DNA from: Euryodendron excelsum | Lineage: Eukaryota > Streptophyta > Magnoliopsida > Ericales > Pentaphylacaceae | Assembly (NCBI GenBank): GCA_033060915.1 | Contig: CM065383.1 | Coordinates: 10,242,501-10,306,500 of the forward strand | Reading direction: 5' to 3' | Length of the DNA: 64,000 nt | Shown: positions 12,300-23,469 of the stretch, one piece after another | Position numbering within the stretch: the stretch's first letter is position 1 | Layout: each line of letters starts with the position of its first letter | Program-made: the position numbers and the translations under genes | Notes under the pieces: generated by a model | Database searches by the model: none | What the model was told of the DNA's origin: nothing | The model's input: only the letters and a program-made list of their open reading frames with translations

Positions 12300-12706
12300 T
12301 TCACAATACCTAACAAGCTGGGAGAATTGAACGAATCGTCGGGCAGCAGAGGAACCGTTCGGTGACTGAGCGAGGTCTGGTGGGTTTCTTTGGCCAATTT
12401 TCGGAAAAACGCTTTGATTTCGGCGAGTGAGTTGGTTTCAGAGTATACTAAGAGGTCGTAGGCGTTTTGTCCGGCGAACTCAGTCGGTGTCGACTTGGTG
12501 CTGGTGTTGAGCCACCGCTTTCTCCAATGATTCGGGCATAACCAGTGGTGGTGTTGGAAGTTTATGGCGACACTGACTGAGAGAAATGGACGGTGGGGAT
12601 GGTAGAGGCCGACGAGAGAGGTCCGTCCGACGTCCAGTGAGGAGCGCCATTTTTTCCCGATTTCATCGGAAATGATGATCATATATGAGGAATCAGATGA
12701 GCTCAA
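12300..12706 (-). pseudogene. DnaJ (J-domain) protein pseudogene, frameshifted at the HPD motif
   Basis: J-domain proteins stimulate Hsp70 ATPase through an invariant His-Pro-Asp. The minus strand reads FAGQNAYDLLVYSETNSLAE, then IKAFFRKLAKETH, which matches helices I-II of a plant J-domain. After the His codon (about 12375) the frame changes: the open frame continues QTSLSHRT, while the other frame resumes DLAQSPNGSSAARRFVQ. This is what a one-base loss inside the HPD codons would give. Beyond FVQ the resemblance to helices III-IV disappears, so the 3' end is also missing. The upstream part of the frame (12490-12706) shows no domain I can name. It is a degenerate gene fragment lying opposite to its neighbours. 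Confidence 0.65.
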
Positions 12707-14309
12707 AATAACTACCTAACTGGTAAGTGGCTAGACTTTAATATGTTGAGCTATGAGGGAGCCCAACAAAGACTGACTAGAAGGGGATAGGCCCAATTTT
12801 CCCAATATTTTTATTGGGCTTTCAAAGCTGGGTGTGTGAAATGTATGTGGTTTGAAAATCCTGCCATATTTAGACTTCAGTTTCCGCTGAGGAGACTTCG
12901 AAATGAGTCTCACAAAATTGTCAGGTAGATGAAAAGTCCAGACCAATAAAAAAAGTAGAGGAAAATTCAAGTTGAACAGGAACTTAGAACTGACATGGCA
13001 AATTGATAGGCAACTAACCCAACTAACTTTCAATTACTGAATTTATGGTGAGGCCAATTCAGATAAGGGATCATCAACCTCTTGAATGTTTGCTGTTAAA
13101 TTCATGTGTAAAAAAAAATTATTGTAAAATGATGTAATTTTTGTTGACAACTAATTTGGCCTCACCTTATCAATAGATTTTTCAGTTTCAATGACATATT
13201 GACTTTCCATGATGGAAGGAAGAAGATTCTAATTTTACTCTTTGATGTAGTTAAAGGCAAAAGTCATCCGTGCTAGGACCAGAAAATTCACAAAAAATAA
13301 ATCTTTCGTAACCTGGCCCTTGAGGATTGCCAAATGATATTTTCTTTAAAATTTTAAGCCAACATTTGTGTCTTTGTAACAAATTAGAATAAGATGCCAA
13401 TTGTAGAATTTCTTAAAAATCATCACAAAGATTAACAAGGATCATAAAAGAGACCAGATTTCTTCCCAATCTTTTGCTTGTTCTGTTGACATTCCTTGCA
13501 TTTACTAATTTGGTTAGGATGGACCAGATTTACCAAATTGCATGGGGACGTTGATGGTGATGACATCGGATTAGTTAATTGCAGAACCACTTTCACGGCT
13601 ATGGAAAGGCCAAAATGCTTCAACAAGTCAAAGGAATTGAATTCTTCTATCGTTAGTTGCAAAAAATAGGTGAATAAACTATTTCGCACATAAGAACCTA
13701 TTCATTATTGAACATAGTTTCTATCAAAGGCAAGGCTGTAAATTGATTGAGGTTTTGAAGATCATGGAGAATGTGCACTGGGCTGCCTTTTTGTCGTGGT
13801 CATCGTGCATAGTAAACACATAATCTTCCTCCTCCAGATTCTAGATTGCCTAGTACCTGTGTTCAAACTTGACACATCCTTTTGGCAAGTGTTAGATGGA
13901 TGTGCGTGAAATATTCTTGAAAGAAAAGTGCTATCATTGGCGATGATGGCTCCAGAAATTTTTATTGATCGAGTCATGTGAATATAAAACTGAAGTGAAG
14001 AAAACCAAATTGGTACATCCGACGTATATCAATCTAAATGATAAAACCCAAAAAAAATTGTTTGCATTATAGCTAGATATACAAATTGATTGTTTATTGT
14101 TCAATTACAAGAAGGTTTATTCAATGTTACTAGAAAAATTATGTAGATATACAAATTATGTGGAATTTTTGTACAAAATTATATGGTTGAATGACAGCTT
14201 TTTTCTTTATTTTTTGGGCAATTGTTAGGAATATAGCCTACTTCTACATGATTAACGGTGGGAAGCTTCTAGTCAGTAATAAGGCTAAAACCACCACAAA
14301 TGACACTTA
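12707..14309. other. Intergenic region without a recognised gene
   Basis: This is moderately AT-rich. Several short open frames occur, including one on the minus strand at 13432-13689 with CKECQQNKQK, but none matches a family I can support. I see no clear repeat structure here. Confidence 0.4.
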
Positions 14310-14495
14310 GGGCCGTTTGGTACAACTTTTTACTAAGTTTTTTTAAACTTACAAGTAAAAAAGACAGATTTTTTTTTATTTTTTTACTTTTTTACTTTTA
14401 CTTTAGTTAAAGATAAATAAAAAAGTTATAAAAATTTAATTTTTTTATTTGTAAACTTAAAAAAATTAAGCAAAAAAACTGTACCAAGTAACCTA
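14310..14495. mobile_element. MITE-like element with inverted termini
   Basis: The left end (ggccgtttggtacaactttt, then a stretch with aaacttacaagtaaaaaa) is mirrored by the right end (ttttttatttgtaaacttaa, then ctgtaccaagt), leaving about 180 bp of AT-rich foldback sequence. There is no coding capacity. A related foldback lies at 14775-14970 and another at 55740-55915. Confidence 0.5.
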
Positions 14496-14604
14496 TTTTG
14501 ATATTACACTTTCTTGGAAAGGTGGAGTTAATGTGGTCAAGTCCCAAATAACCTATTTTGATATTACACTTTCTTGGAAAGGTAGAGTTAATGTGGTAGA
14601 TAAT
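14491..14604. repeat. 60-bp tandem duplication
   Basis: The phrase acctattttgatattacact and the following 34 bases occur at 14491 and again at 14551, exactly 60 bases apart and with one substitution (ggtggagtt versus ggtagagtt). It starts at the right edge of the MITE-like element. Confidence 0.8.
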
Positions 14605-14774
14605 GGGGTCAAGCTACCTGCCTTTTAAAAAAAAATTATTTCATTAAATTTTTTTTTAACTAGTTGTGAAGATTTTGATGGGTCATTTGACCCCATAACC
14701 TAATAGGTGCGCCACCCCTTATTGTCGGTCACTTTGAGAGGTGATTTGTGGCTTATTGAGACCTGTAAAATATA

Positions 14775-14970
14775 AGGGTTTTTTTTGGTATAATTTCTCT
14801 TAGCTTTTTCGATTTTATTTTTTTAGTTTATAAGTAAAAAAAATAATTTTTTTGTTTTTTTACTTTTATAAGCTAAAGATAAGGCAAAAAAGAAAAAAGT
14901 CAAAAAAACTTGACATTTTTACTTATAAACTAAAAAAAATTAAGCAAAAAAATTTTACTAAATGAATCCT
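14775..14970. mobile_element. Second MITE-like foldback
   Basis: An AT-rich foldback about 190 bp long. The left arm contains tttttagtttataagtaaaa and the right arm acttataaactaaaaaaaat, with the same taagcaaaaaaa phrase near the right end as the element at 14310. It is probably a diverged member of that family. Confidence 0.45.
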
Positions 14971-17336
14971 ATCTATTTGCAAACCTTGATTAGGTGGGTC
15001 TGAACTCTGAAGGGCCTAGCATTGGACAAGTTTGGGCTGTGGATGGGACAAATTTTTCCACGAATTATGCATGTTTCACCACGTTTAAGCTGTTAAAATA
15101 ATACAAGGGAACAAATTGGAACTGTGTTTGTATAGACTGGTGCATCTTTTTTTGGGTCTTGATGAAATACGCTTTGACCTAGCCTATAAAAGATCTGCAT
15201 TGCGATAATGGCAGCAAGCAGCTAGCTTTACACCTAAATGTTTGTCCATGTGAGTTACAGAGCAACACAAGAGAACTCTTGTTCAACAACATCCTTTACA
15301 AAAAAAAAAAAAAAAAAAAAGAGTATATTTAATTTTGGTTTATAATTTATTTACAAATCCAAAAAGAAAAAAAGAAAAAAAGTACACCCTTTAAAGGGTT
15401 TCTTTATTTTTTTTTTGATAAATGGCAAAAAAAAAAAGAATGTTGTGGGTGAGATTGAACCTTCACTAAATGAGTACGTCTATAAAACTCAATCACTGAG
15501 TGAAACCTGTTGTTGACCATAAAAGGTATTAGTATCCATATAATTGCACGGAAAAGGTGGGAAATGGAGGACATTAACCCACCATCTTTTTGTATTGCGG
15601 TGGATCACATCGTGTTGGTGCATTCAGTGCTATTGGACATTAGGCTGTTCTGTACGTGGGAAAAAAAGTTGCAAAGTTAGCTTTCCTACCCTTTTTCCTT
15701 TTCTTTCATCAAAATGTTCACAAAGCTGTATTTGGTTCTTGCGTGCAAGAATTTCCCCCGAATTAGATAGTTCCTTGGCTTACAACGTGTAAGCAGGATC
15801 AAGAATAATTTTCCAAAGGAAGCAGGATCAAGAGTTGATGAATTGAAACAAGATAATTGAGACACTAACTTGAGTCACGCCATAGCACAGGTCTCTCAAA
15901 ATTAAAAGCCAAACGCCTGTCCGAAATATATATAAATATTTAACTCAGTTCTGTGATGACTTCCAGACTACATATTACACCATCGCCTGTTAATTTAAGG
16001 GAAGTCTACCTTGTCAATCTAAAATGCCAAGGATGAGCTCAAGCTGATAATGTAGAAAAATTGATCGGTGCCCTTTCTTGGTGAGTTCCAACTTCCAACA
16101 ACTCATAATAATATATGTAATTCATTTGGTATAAGCATTTTTATTAAGATGATTGATTGGTTGCCCCACATGGTTGATTGACAGCACAGACATAATGAAG
16201 AAAAATTGGGTTTATTTCTTGTAGTAATCGAATTTGAGTCACATGAGTGCTCCAAACACTCCGCAAGTAGCCAGTGAAGCAATATAAGATTCAGGAAACC
16301 ATAGCCAATATTTCATAAATTACAGGCTGTTCACACTACTTCAATAATTGGGGGTTCAACATCCATGAGATCGTCTCATCGTGATCGTCTGATTCTGACA
16401 TGGGAACTTATAAAAACATGTAGAGTCTTATTGAGTCATATGAAATAATTTCTAAAGGTTCTTCAAGACTTGACCTTTGTTTTCAAAGTGGTGCCTGTCA
16501 TCATCCGCGGGTCCCACGCTGCTCAAAAACTTGTGCGTAAAAGTTTAAGATCTGTACGACGCATTACATAGAAACTTTACCGCATATAACAGCAAACCTC
16601 CGTGATATTATGGGCCGTGAATTTAGGATGAAAAAAAGGTTGTTGGTTGTTGGTTGGTTGGCTGGCGGGTAGGACTTCCACATCACCACCTGCCCCACTT
16701 TTTTTACCAAATAATTAACCTTACAGAGACCCGTGAACCCACAAGGGCGAGGAGTAAGGGGTAAGATTTTGGGACTCTGCTAAGTAAACTGTTAACGATC
16801 AGACGGTCATGGGCGTACAATCAAAGGTGAAGGTCACAAGATCAGGGCCCTCATTGATCACCATTTTTGTAATCTGGTGAAGGAACAGACCATATGGGTC
16901 CCAATGTGTCCCTAGGACAGAATGGTGCGTAAATGAGGTGATTCCTTGCTCTGCAAATGCCGAAAGGGAGTGAATTGGTTGCTCTGTGTTTTCTGCAAAG
17001 AGCAAAAGATAAAGAAATTAGCAGAGAGAATCTCGAGAGAGAAGGCAGACAGTGTGGATAAAAGCCGGAGTACACGTGATGAAAGCTATAGACATATAGG
17101 TTTTGTTATATAGCTAGCTCTCTCCTCGCTCCAAAGCTGTCACTCATTTTGTTTTAACGCAATCATTCACAGAACCATACCACTAGCACTGTCACCACTC
17201 TCCACTCCTCTCTCTCTCCTGTGATTTCACACGTCCTCCAGCTGTTCTGTCTTACTCTATAAGTCAATATTAAGGAGCAGAGTCTTGGGAAACCTTTTCA
17301 TTCCCATCTTGCATTCTAGCTCGAGGAGGGCAGAGA
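14971..17336 (+). promoter_or_regulatory. Intergenic and upstream region of the subtilase gene
   Basis: About 2.3 kb without a recognisable gene. It contains poly-A runs near 15301-15320. Close to the subtilase there is a ttatatag at 17106-17113 followed by a pyrimidine-rich leader (ctctctctcct, 17209-17219), and a second TATA-like ctataagt at 17257-17264. The first would give a 5' leader of about 200 bases and the second a very short one, so the first is the better candidate. Short minus-strand open frames at 16799-17075 have no family support. Confidence 0.35.
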
Positions 17337-19655
17337 ATGGAGAAGAAAATGATGTTGATGAAATCTCTTATGCTATTAGTGGTTCTGGGTTTATGCCGCG
17401 TGTCCTTAGCATCAGTAGAGAAGAAGAAGAATGTACAGAAAAAGACGTACATAGTACATACGGCTAAATCCGAAATGCCGGCGAGTTTCGAAGACCACAG
17501 TCACTGGTACTACTCGTCTCTCAAATCGGTGTCCGACTCGGCTGAGATACTCTACACCTACAGCAACGTGGTCCACGGATTTTCCACGAGATTGACGGCT
17601 GAGGAAGCTCAATCACTGGAAGATCTACCCGGAATTCTCTCTGTGTTTCCCGAAGTGAAGTACGAGCTTCACACAACTCGGACGCCTCAGTTTCTCGGCC
17701 TCAACAATAGCGCAGATTCGTTCCCGGAGTCAGACTCAATGAGTGAAGTAATCATAGGGGTGTTAGATACAGGCGTTTGGCCCGAAAGCAAGAGCTTCGA
17801 CGATACAGGACTCGGACCAGTTCCCACTACATGGAAAGGAGTGTGCGAGACCGGCACCAACTTCACTTCATCCTACTGTAACCGAAAGCTCATCGGTGCG
17901 AGGTACTTCTCGAAAGGGTACGAGGCCATGTTGGGTCCAATCGACGAATCAAACGAATCGAAATCGCCGAGGGACGACGACGGCCACGGAACGCACACTG
18001 CGAGCACAGCGGCCGGGTCGGTTGTCACCAACGCCAGCCTATTCGGCTACGCAGCCGGGAGAGCCCGTGGGATGGCGACAGGAGCCCGGCTCGCTGTATA
18101 CAAAGTGTGCTGGATCGGAGGCTGCTTCAGCTCAGATATATTGGCGGCGATGGACCAGGCCGTCGGTGACAACGTCAACGTTCTTTCATTGTCGCTCGGT
18201 GGCGGGATGTCGGAGTATTACAGAGACAGCGTCGCAATTGGAGCTTTCGCGGCAATGGAGAAGGGAATTCTGGTCTCCTGCTCAGCCGGTAATGCGGGAC
18301 CCACTCCTTACAGTCTGTCCAACGTGGCACCATGGATCACCACCGTCGGTGCCGGCACCTTAGACCGTGACTTTCCAGCTTACGTTAGCCTTGGCAACGG
18401 GTTGAACTACTCCGGCGTGTCGCTTTACAGAGGTGGCTCGCTGGCAAGTAAGATGCTTCCGTTTGTTTACGCTGGTAATGCGAGTAACGCTACGAATGGA
18501 AATCTTTGTATGACGGGCACGTTGATTCCTGAAAAAGTTAGTGGCAAAATCGTGTTGTGTGAACGTGGGCTAAGTCCTAGGGTACAGAAAGGGGCTGTGG
18601 TAAAGGCAGCTGGTGGAGCTGGGATGGTATTGGCCAATACAGATGCTAATGGAGAGGAGCTGGTGGCGGACGCTCATTTACTGCCGGCTACGGCAGTGGG
18701 TCAGAAATCAGGCGACGCGTTGAAGACTTACCTATTTTCAGATCCCAATCCGACGATCAGTATTCTTTTTGAGGGCACGAAGGTGGGGATTGAACCATCG
18801 CCGGTGGTGGCGGCGTTCAGCTCCAGAGGGCCAAACTCGATTACACCGGAAATATTGAAGCCTGATGTGATTGCGCCAGGTGTCAACATCATAGCGGGTT
18901 GGTCAGGCTCGGTGGGACCAACTGGTTTGGCCGACGATAATAGGCGAGTGGGTTTTAACATCATCTCTGGCACCTCCATGTCGTGCCCGCATGTGAGCGG
19001 CCTCGCGGCGCTGCTAAAGGCAGCGCGTCCGGAGTGGAGCCCCGCCGCAATACGATCGGCTCTCATGACCACCGCCTACACAGCATATAAAAACGGTCAA
19101 GTGCTTCAAGATATTGCAACCGGAAAGCCATCGACGCCGTTCGATCATGGTGCTGGACACGTGGACCTTGTGTCAGCCCTCAATCCAGGACTGGTCTATG
19201 ATTTGGATGTCAGCGATTACCTGGGCTTCCTCTGCGCCTTAAACTACACTGCGCCGCAGATTAAAATACTCGCGAGGAGGAACTTCACATGTGACCCCAC
19301 CAAGAAATACAGTCTCACTGATCTCAACTACCCCTCTTTCTCTGTACCTCTCCAAAGCGCCCAAATGGGCATTGGTGGTGGCAGCGGTGCTCCCACGGTG
19401 GTGAAGTATTCGCGAACGCTCACTAACGTCGGCTCACCGGCAACATACAATGTGTCAATTAAAATACAAAGTGCACCGGTTAAGGTTTTGGTTGAGCCGC
19501 AGTCGTTGAGCTTCACTCAATCGAACGAGAAGAAGTCTTATACGGTGACCTTCACTGCCGGTTCAATGCCGTCGAATACGCTTGGCTTCGGAAGTATCAA
19601 GTGGTCGGACGGGAAGCACGTCGTTGGAAGTCCTATTGCCATTAGCTGGACGTAG
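17337..19655 (+). CDS. SBT1.7: Subtilisin-like serine protease, SBT1.7/ARA12 type
   Basis: This is a secreted plant subtilase (family S8A) of 772 residues, intronless as is usual for this subgroup, and close in length to Arabidopsis SBT1.7 (ARA12), an extracellular protease needed for seed mucilage release. A hydrophobic signal peptide covers about residues 1-25. The I9 inhibitor propeptide starts at TYIVHTAKSEMPASF (about 37). The mature enzyme should begin at T113 in TTRTPQFLGL. The catalytic residues are all present: D144 (GVLDTGVWPES), H217 (DDDGHGTHTAS), oxyanion N319 (SAGNAGP) and S547 (GTSMSCPHVSG). A protease-associated insertion lies between the Asn and Ser (about 355-460, including GKIVLCERG), and a C-terminal fibronectin-III-like domain begins near 655 (LNYPSFSVPL). 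Several N-x-S/T sites fit secretion. The ATG is preceded by a pyrimidine-rich leader and followed directly by the signal peptide. The codon usage is GC-richer than the flanks. The exact orthology (SBT1.7 versus a close SBT1 paralogue) is inferred from sequence and from its CGLD27 neighbour. Confidence 0.93.
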   Translation: MEKKMMLMKSLMLLVVLGLCRVSLASVEKKKNVQKKTYIVHTAKSEMPASFEDHSHWYYSSLKSVSDSAEILYTYSNVVHGFSTRLTAEEAQSLEDLPGILSVFPEVKYELHTTRTPQFLGLNNSADSFPESDSMSEVIIGVLDTGVWPESKSFDDTGLGPVPTTWKGVCETGTNFTSSYCNRKLIGARYFSKGYEAMLGPIDESNESKSPRDDDGHGTHTASTAAGSVVTNASLFGYAAGRARGMATGARLAVYKVCWIGGCFSSDILAAMDQAVGDNVNVLSLSLGGGMSEYYRDSVAIGAFAAMEKGILVSCSAGNAGPTPYSLSNVAPWITTVGAGTLDRDFPAYVSLGNGLNYSGVSLYRGGSLASKMLPFVYAGNASNATNGNLCMTGTLIPEKVSGKIVLCERGLSPRVQKGAVVKAAGGAGMVLANTDANGEELVADAHLLPATAVGQKSGDALKTYLFSDPNPTISILFEGTKVGIEPSPVVAAFSSRGPNSITPEILKPDVIAPGVNIIAGWSGSVGPTGLADDNRRVGFNIISGTSMSCPHVSGLAALLKAARPEWSPAAIRSALMTTAYTAYKNGQVLQDIATGKPSTPFDHGAGHVDLVSALNPGLVYDLDVSDYLGFLCALNYTAPQIKILARRNFTCDPTKKYSLTDLNYPSFSVPLQSAQMGIGGGSGAPTVVKYSRTLTNVGSPATYNVSIKIQSAPVKVLVEPQSLSFTQSNEKKSYTVTFTAGSMPSNTLGFGSIKWSDGKHVVGSPIAISWT

Positions 19656-20656
19656 ATGAGAGAAAAAAAATAAAAAAAGAAAGAAAGGGTGATCTGATTC
19701 TAGCTTCACTAGCTCAAAGGAGCGCTGTTTATTGTTAATGCTATAAATTAGAATTTTCATGTAGAATCTCTGTCTATAATGATGTGGCTGGTTGTCTTCA
19801 TCTCAAAATAAGAACCAACACTTAATAATTTAAAATTTGTCATGGCCAAATCGTTCTGGATTGAATTTTTGTTTAAAAATTCTGTTTGTGTAAATTTATT
19901 TTCTTTATTGTTAATTTTAGAAGTTTATGGTTAAGGTTATTTTGTTTTCAGCAAAGAATGGACAAACCGATTCTAGTATTTGATCATTGTTCTCTGAGAG
20001 AGAAGACATGAAAAGGATAAGAACTTTGGTTTTGGGTGGCTTTTGGTTTATATCGTATAAAACGTATGTACTTCTCCATCTGTGAACGATGTCCGATCCA
20101 TTTATGTTTGTACACCTGCTCTATTCAGTTAGTTTGTCTCCCTAAATGAAAGATAGGATTGCTATTCAGTTAGTTTGCCTCCCTAAATGAAAGGTAGGAT
20201 TGTTAGAAGTGTTAATTTGATATATATTGTTAAAATTATTTTTTAATAACTTAAATTTTTGGGATGAATAATCATCTAACAATCCTAAGGGTTGTCAATG
20301 GGCCGGGTCGGGCCGGACTCAATCAGGCTTTAACTGGTAAACGGGTCAGGCCATTGGCTAAAAAATGAGACCTAGGCCCTATCCATGGGCCTGGACTTAT
20401 GGACCTTTACTTTTTATTTATTTATTTTTATACTACATTAAAAGACTAAAAGTATCAAAGATAAGGAAAAAAAAACTTTATTTACAAAAATTAATACATG
20501 CTTACATGAAATCATGATAATCATCCATAGATCTTGATTATTTACATTTAAATATTGTAAACAATTGAAATTAGAGAGATGAACTAATTGCATCACTACA
20601 GTATAAGTATATCTCAACTAGGTTGACACATACACATCTGTTAATCATTTCCACAA
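19656..20656. other. Subtilase 3' region and left flank of the giant solo LTR
   Basis: The first 200 bases should hold the subtilase 3' UTR. A 41-bp tandem duplication (ctattcagttagtttg..., at 20121 and 20162) follows. From 20288 the sequence becomes rich in GGGCC phrases (gtcaatgggccgggtcgggc), and similar phrases (cgggccggcccatg) occur at about 26495-26605, right of the solo LTR. The LTR therefore probably landed inside an older repeat. Confidence 0.5.
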
Positions 20657-20853
20657 TGTAAGCACCCTATTTTTGACCGCTCGGCAGTCTACACTCCGTC
20701 CAGACTTGTTTTCAAGTCATTGTGGACATGTTCCAATCGAAACCAATTCTCTAGGTTCAAATCCCGTCTTTCTATCGTTTCGCGGGTCTGTCAAGCCCAA
20801 ATAGAGGCAAAATGACCAAAATGCCCTTAGGGGCATTGTCCTTTCCTTTCCGA

Positions 20854-21620
20854 TTCCAATCCCACTCTCGAGACATTTTATTCCTCGAGACGGTTCCAAT
20901 CCAGGTGCGTCTCCTCGGAGACGGTAAGACCCCTTTCCAATCCCACTCTCGAGACAATTTATTTCTCGAGACGGTTCCAATCTAGGCATGTCTTTTCGAA
21001 GACGATAAGTCCCCTTTCCAATCCCACTCTCGAAACAGTTTATTCCTCGTGACGGTTCCAATCCAGGCACGTCTTTTCGAAGACGGTAAGACCCCTTTCC
21101 AATCCCTCTCTCGAGACAGTTTATTCTTCGAGACGGTTCCAATCTAGTGGCGTCTCTTCGGAGACGATAAGTCCTCTTTCCAATCCCACTCTCGAGACAG
21201 TTTATTCCTCGAGACGGTTCCAATCCAGGCACGTCTTTTCAGAGACGATAAGTCCCCTTTCCAATCCCACTCTCGAGACAGTTTATTTCTCGAGACGGTT
21301 CCAATCCAGGCACGTCTCCTCGGAGACGGTAAGACCCCTTTCCAATCCCACTCTCGAGACGGTTCCAATTCAAGCACGTCTCTTCGGAGACGGTAAGACC
21401 TCTTTCCAATCCCTCTCACGAGACAGTTCCAATTCAGGCACATCTCTTCGGAGACGGTAAAACCCCTTTCCAATCCCTTTCTCGAGACAATTTATTCCTC
21501 AAGACGGTTCCAACTCAGGCACGTCTCTTCCGAGACGATAAGTTCCCTTTCCAATCCCTCTCCCGAGACAGTTTATTCCTCAAGACGGTTCGAGTAGCAA
21601 AATTACTCACAAAACTGTTA
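20854..21620 (+). repeat. 81-bp tandem array inside the giant LTR
   Basis: The phrase ttccaatccc starts units at 20854, 20935, 21016, 21097, 21178, 21259, 21340, 21404, 21468 and 21549. The spacing is 81 bases except for two 64-base units, which lack the same 17 bases (agtttattcctcgagac). Each full unit contains ctcgagac in two places and a gtctcttcggagac-like dyad. The array is nearly absent from the other copy of this LTR (about 34385-34480). Open frames on the minus strand here are just translations of the repeat. Confidence 0.92.
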
Positions 21621-22499
21621 TAGTAGCAGAAATACTCACAAATAGGTTGATATAGTGAATTGGCAACAAACTCCTGTGTCACAACGACCGCCGTTAGAGT
21701 GGTGGAAACACTCAAAACCCAGGTCAACACCAGTGTCTGTTAACCCACTTTGGTGAAAAAATGACCAAACTATCCTTTGGACCTTTTCCGAGACTTTCCG
21801 GTCAAGATGACCATTTTGCCCCTAGGCATTCGAATGCCCCGGGAACCACACCGGCTCTGAGTATCAAACCGGTAATGTCCTGAGAATACTTTTTATAGTA
21901 TTCTCAACCTTCCTTTACTTTTCCAGATCATTCCGAGTCAGTTCCAGCCAACCCGGTACAAAATGACCGTTTTGCCCCGAGAGGACCGGTCTCCTTTTCC
22001 AACCACACCGGCTCTGGGTATCAAACCGGTAACCTCCTGAGACTACTTTTTATAGTATTCTCAACCTTTCTTTACCTTTCCGGATCATTCCGAGTCAGTT
22101 CCGGCAAACCCGGTACAAAATGACCGTTTTGCCCCTGGTGGGCCGGTTTCCTTTTCCAACCACGCCGGCTCTGGGAATCAAGCCGGCAACCTCTGGGAAC
22201 ATTCTGAATAATGTTTCCAGATCCGAAGTCTTCTTCCGGGACAATTCGAGTCAGTCCCGGCAGTTTTTCGGTCCGATTGACCGTTTTGCCCCTAAAGGCC
22301 CGGTCAACCTTTCCGACACATCTTATCCTCACTTCTCAAGTCAAGTATCTCCAGGACACTATTTTAAGTGTTTCTGCTCCTTTTCAGCCTTCCGGGTCAT
22401 TCCCGGTTCCTCCAAATCATTCCCGGACTTTCCGGAGCCACTCCTAGTGAAGCCAGGCTAAAATTTGCATGGTAGTCACTAGTACAGGCGCCCAAATCC

Positions 22500-22660
22500 A
22501 GTCCAAGATACGTTGGCGCCAACCTTAAAATTTCCTAAATGGCCTGGCGCCACTCCTAGTGGCACCAAGCCAAAACTTTGGCCTGGCGCCAGTGTAAACT
22601 TTGGCCTGGCGCCACTACAACAGGCGCTAGTGTTGTCCAACCTCTATAAATATAGAGCCT
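22500..22660 (+). promoter_or_regulatory. LTR promoter: GGCGCC-rich repeats and TATA box
   Basis: Three to four copies of a tggcgccac-type phrase (with aaactttggcctggcgcca between them) lie directly upstream of ctataaatatag (22644-22655). The second copy of the LTR keeps the same arrangement, with diverged ggcgc phrases and ctataaatatag at 38124-38135. This is the likely transcription start region of the retrotransposon. Confidence 0.7.
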
Positions 22661-23469
22661 CATTCAACGTGAAGGGGATCCGCAAACTCAACTTAAAAAT
22701 CATATAATTCGATATACAGAGCTCGAGCACCTCAAAAACCCTAGCTTCCTTAGGTTTTCCAAACCTTAGCCACCTTACACAAACCCTAGCCTCCTATACA
22801 CTCATATACACCCCCATACACTCACACACTAGCCTTCAACCATCCTTTGAAGACTTGAAGAGCTACAATCCAAGGCTTGAAAACAACTCTTGAAGACTGA
22901 AGGTGAAGATCAAGACAAAGACCGAAGACCAAAAATCGAAGACAGCACGCCGTGCAAAATAAATAAGATACAAGGTAGGTTCTCTATTTAAATTTTCGCA
23001 CTTCCACCCTCTCTCTTCTCTCTCCTAACCCACTTGGGTTTTTTCTATTTTAATCCTCCATCTCTTTCCTCCCCTTTCTTTGCATGCCTGAAACAAGGGG
23101 ATTCCCGGTCCATGTATAGAATTGGGCTATTGGAGAGTCACCGTGTCGGGGGCTTTCTTTTAGTCTAACCAGAGACCACGTGGGTCCGGCCCCCTTGGTT
23201 ATGTGGTGAAGCCTTAGCCTTGTATGTTCACGACCCCAAAACTGCATTGTGCATATCATAATCTTGCATTTTTCAAAATTCGTTTTCAAACTCATTTTCA
23301 AAACCATTTTTAAACTTGTTTTCAAAATTGCATCAAAATCCTCTTTTCAAAAACTTGTTTTCAAAATCACAATCCTAGGGTAATTCTAGCCTTTCCATGG
23401 CTAGGGTTGCTTTGGGAAAGTGTTACATTAAAAGTGACCTTTATGGTCTATATGTTCAACTTTTATTGT

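Noticed and set aside
13432..13689. Minus-strand frame with CKECQQNKQK, resembling a retroviral integrase zinc finger
   Set aside because: The His pair and the rest of the integrase domain are missing, and the flanks have no pol motifs. The match is too short to call.
17896..18363. 155-residue + strand frame inside the subtilase
   Set aside because: Out-of-frame shadow of the subtilase coding sequence, with no domain.
20717..21473. Long minus-strand open frames with repeats such as SREWDWKG and LEPSRGINC
   Set aside because: They are translations of the 81-bp tandem array (81 is a multiple of three, so any open frame stays open). They have no family resemblance and lie in LTR U3.
20854..21620. 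CRISPR-like regular repeats
   Set aside because: There are no unique spacers between repeats; the entire unit repeats. The window is plant nuclear DNA.
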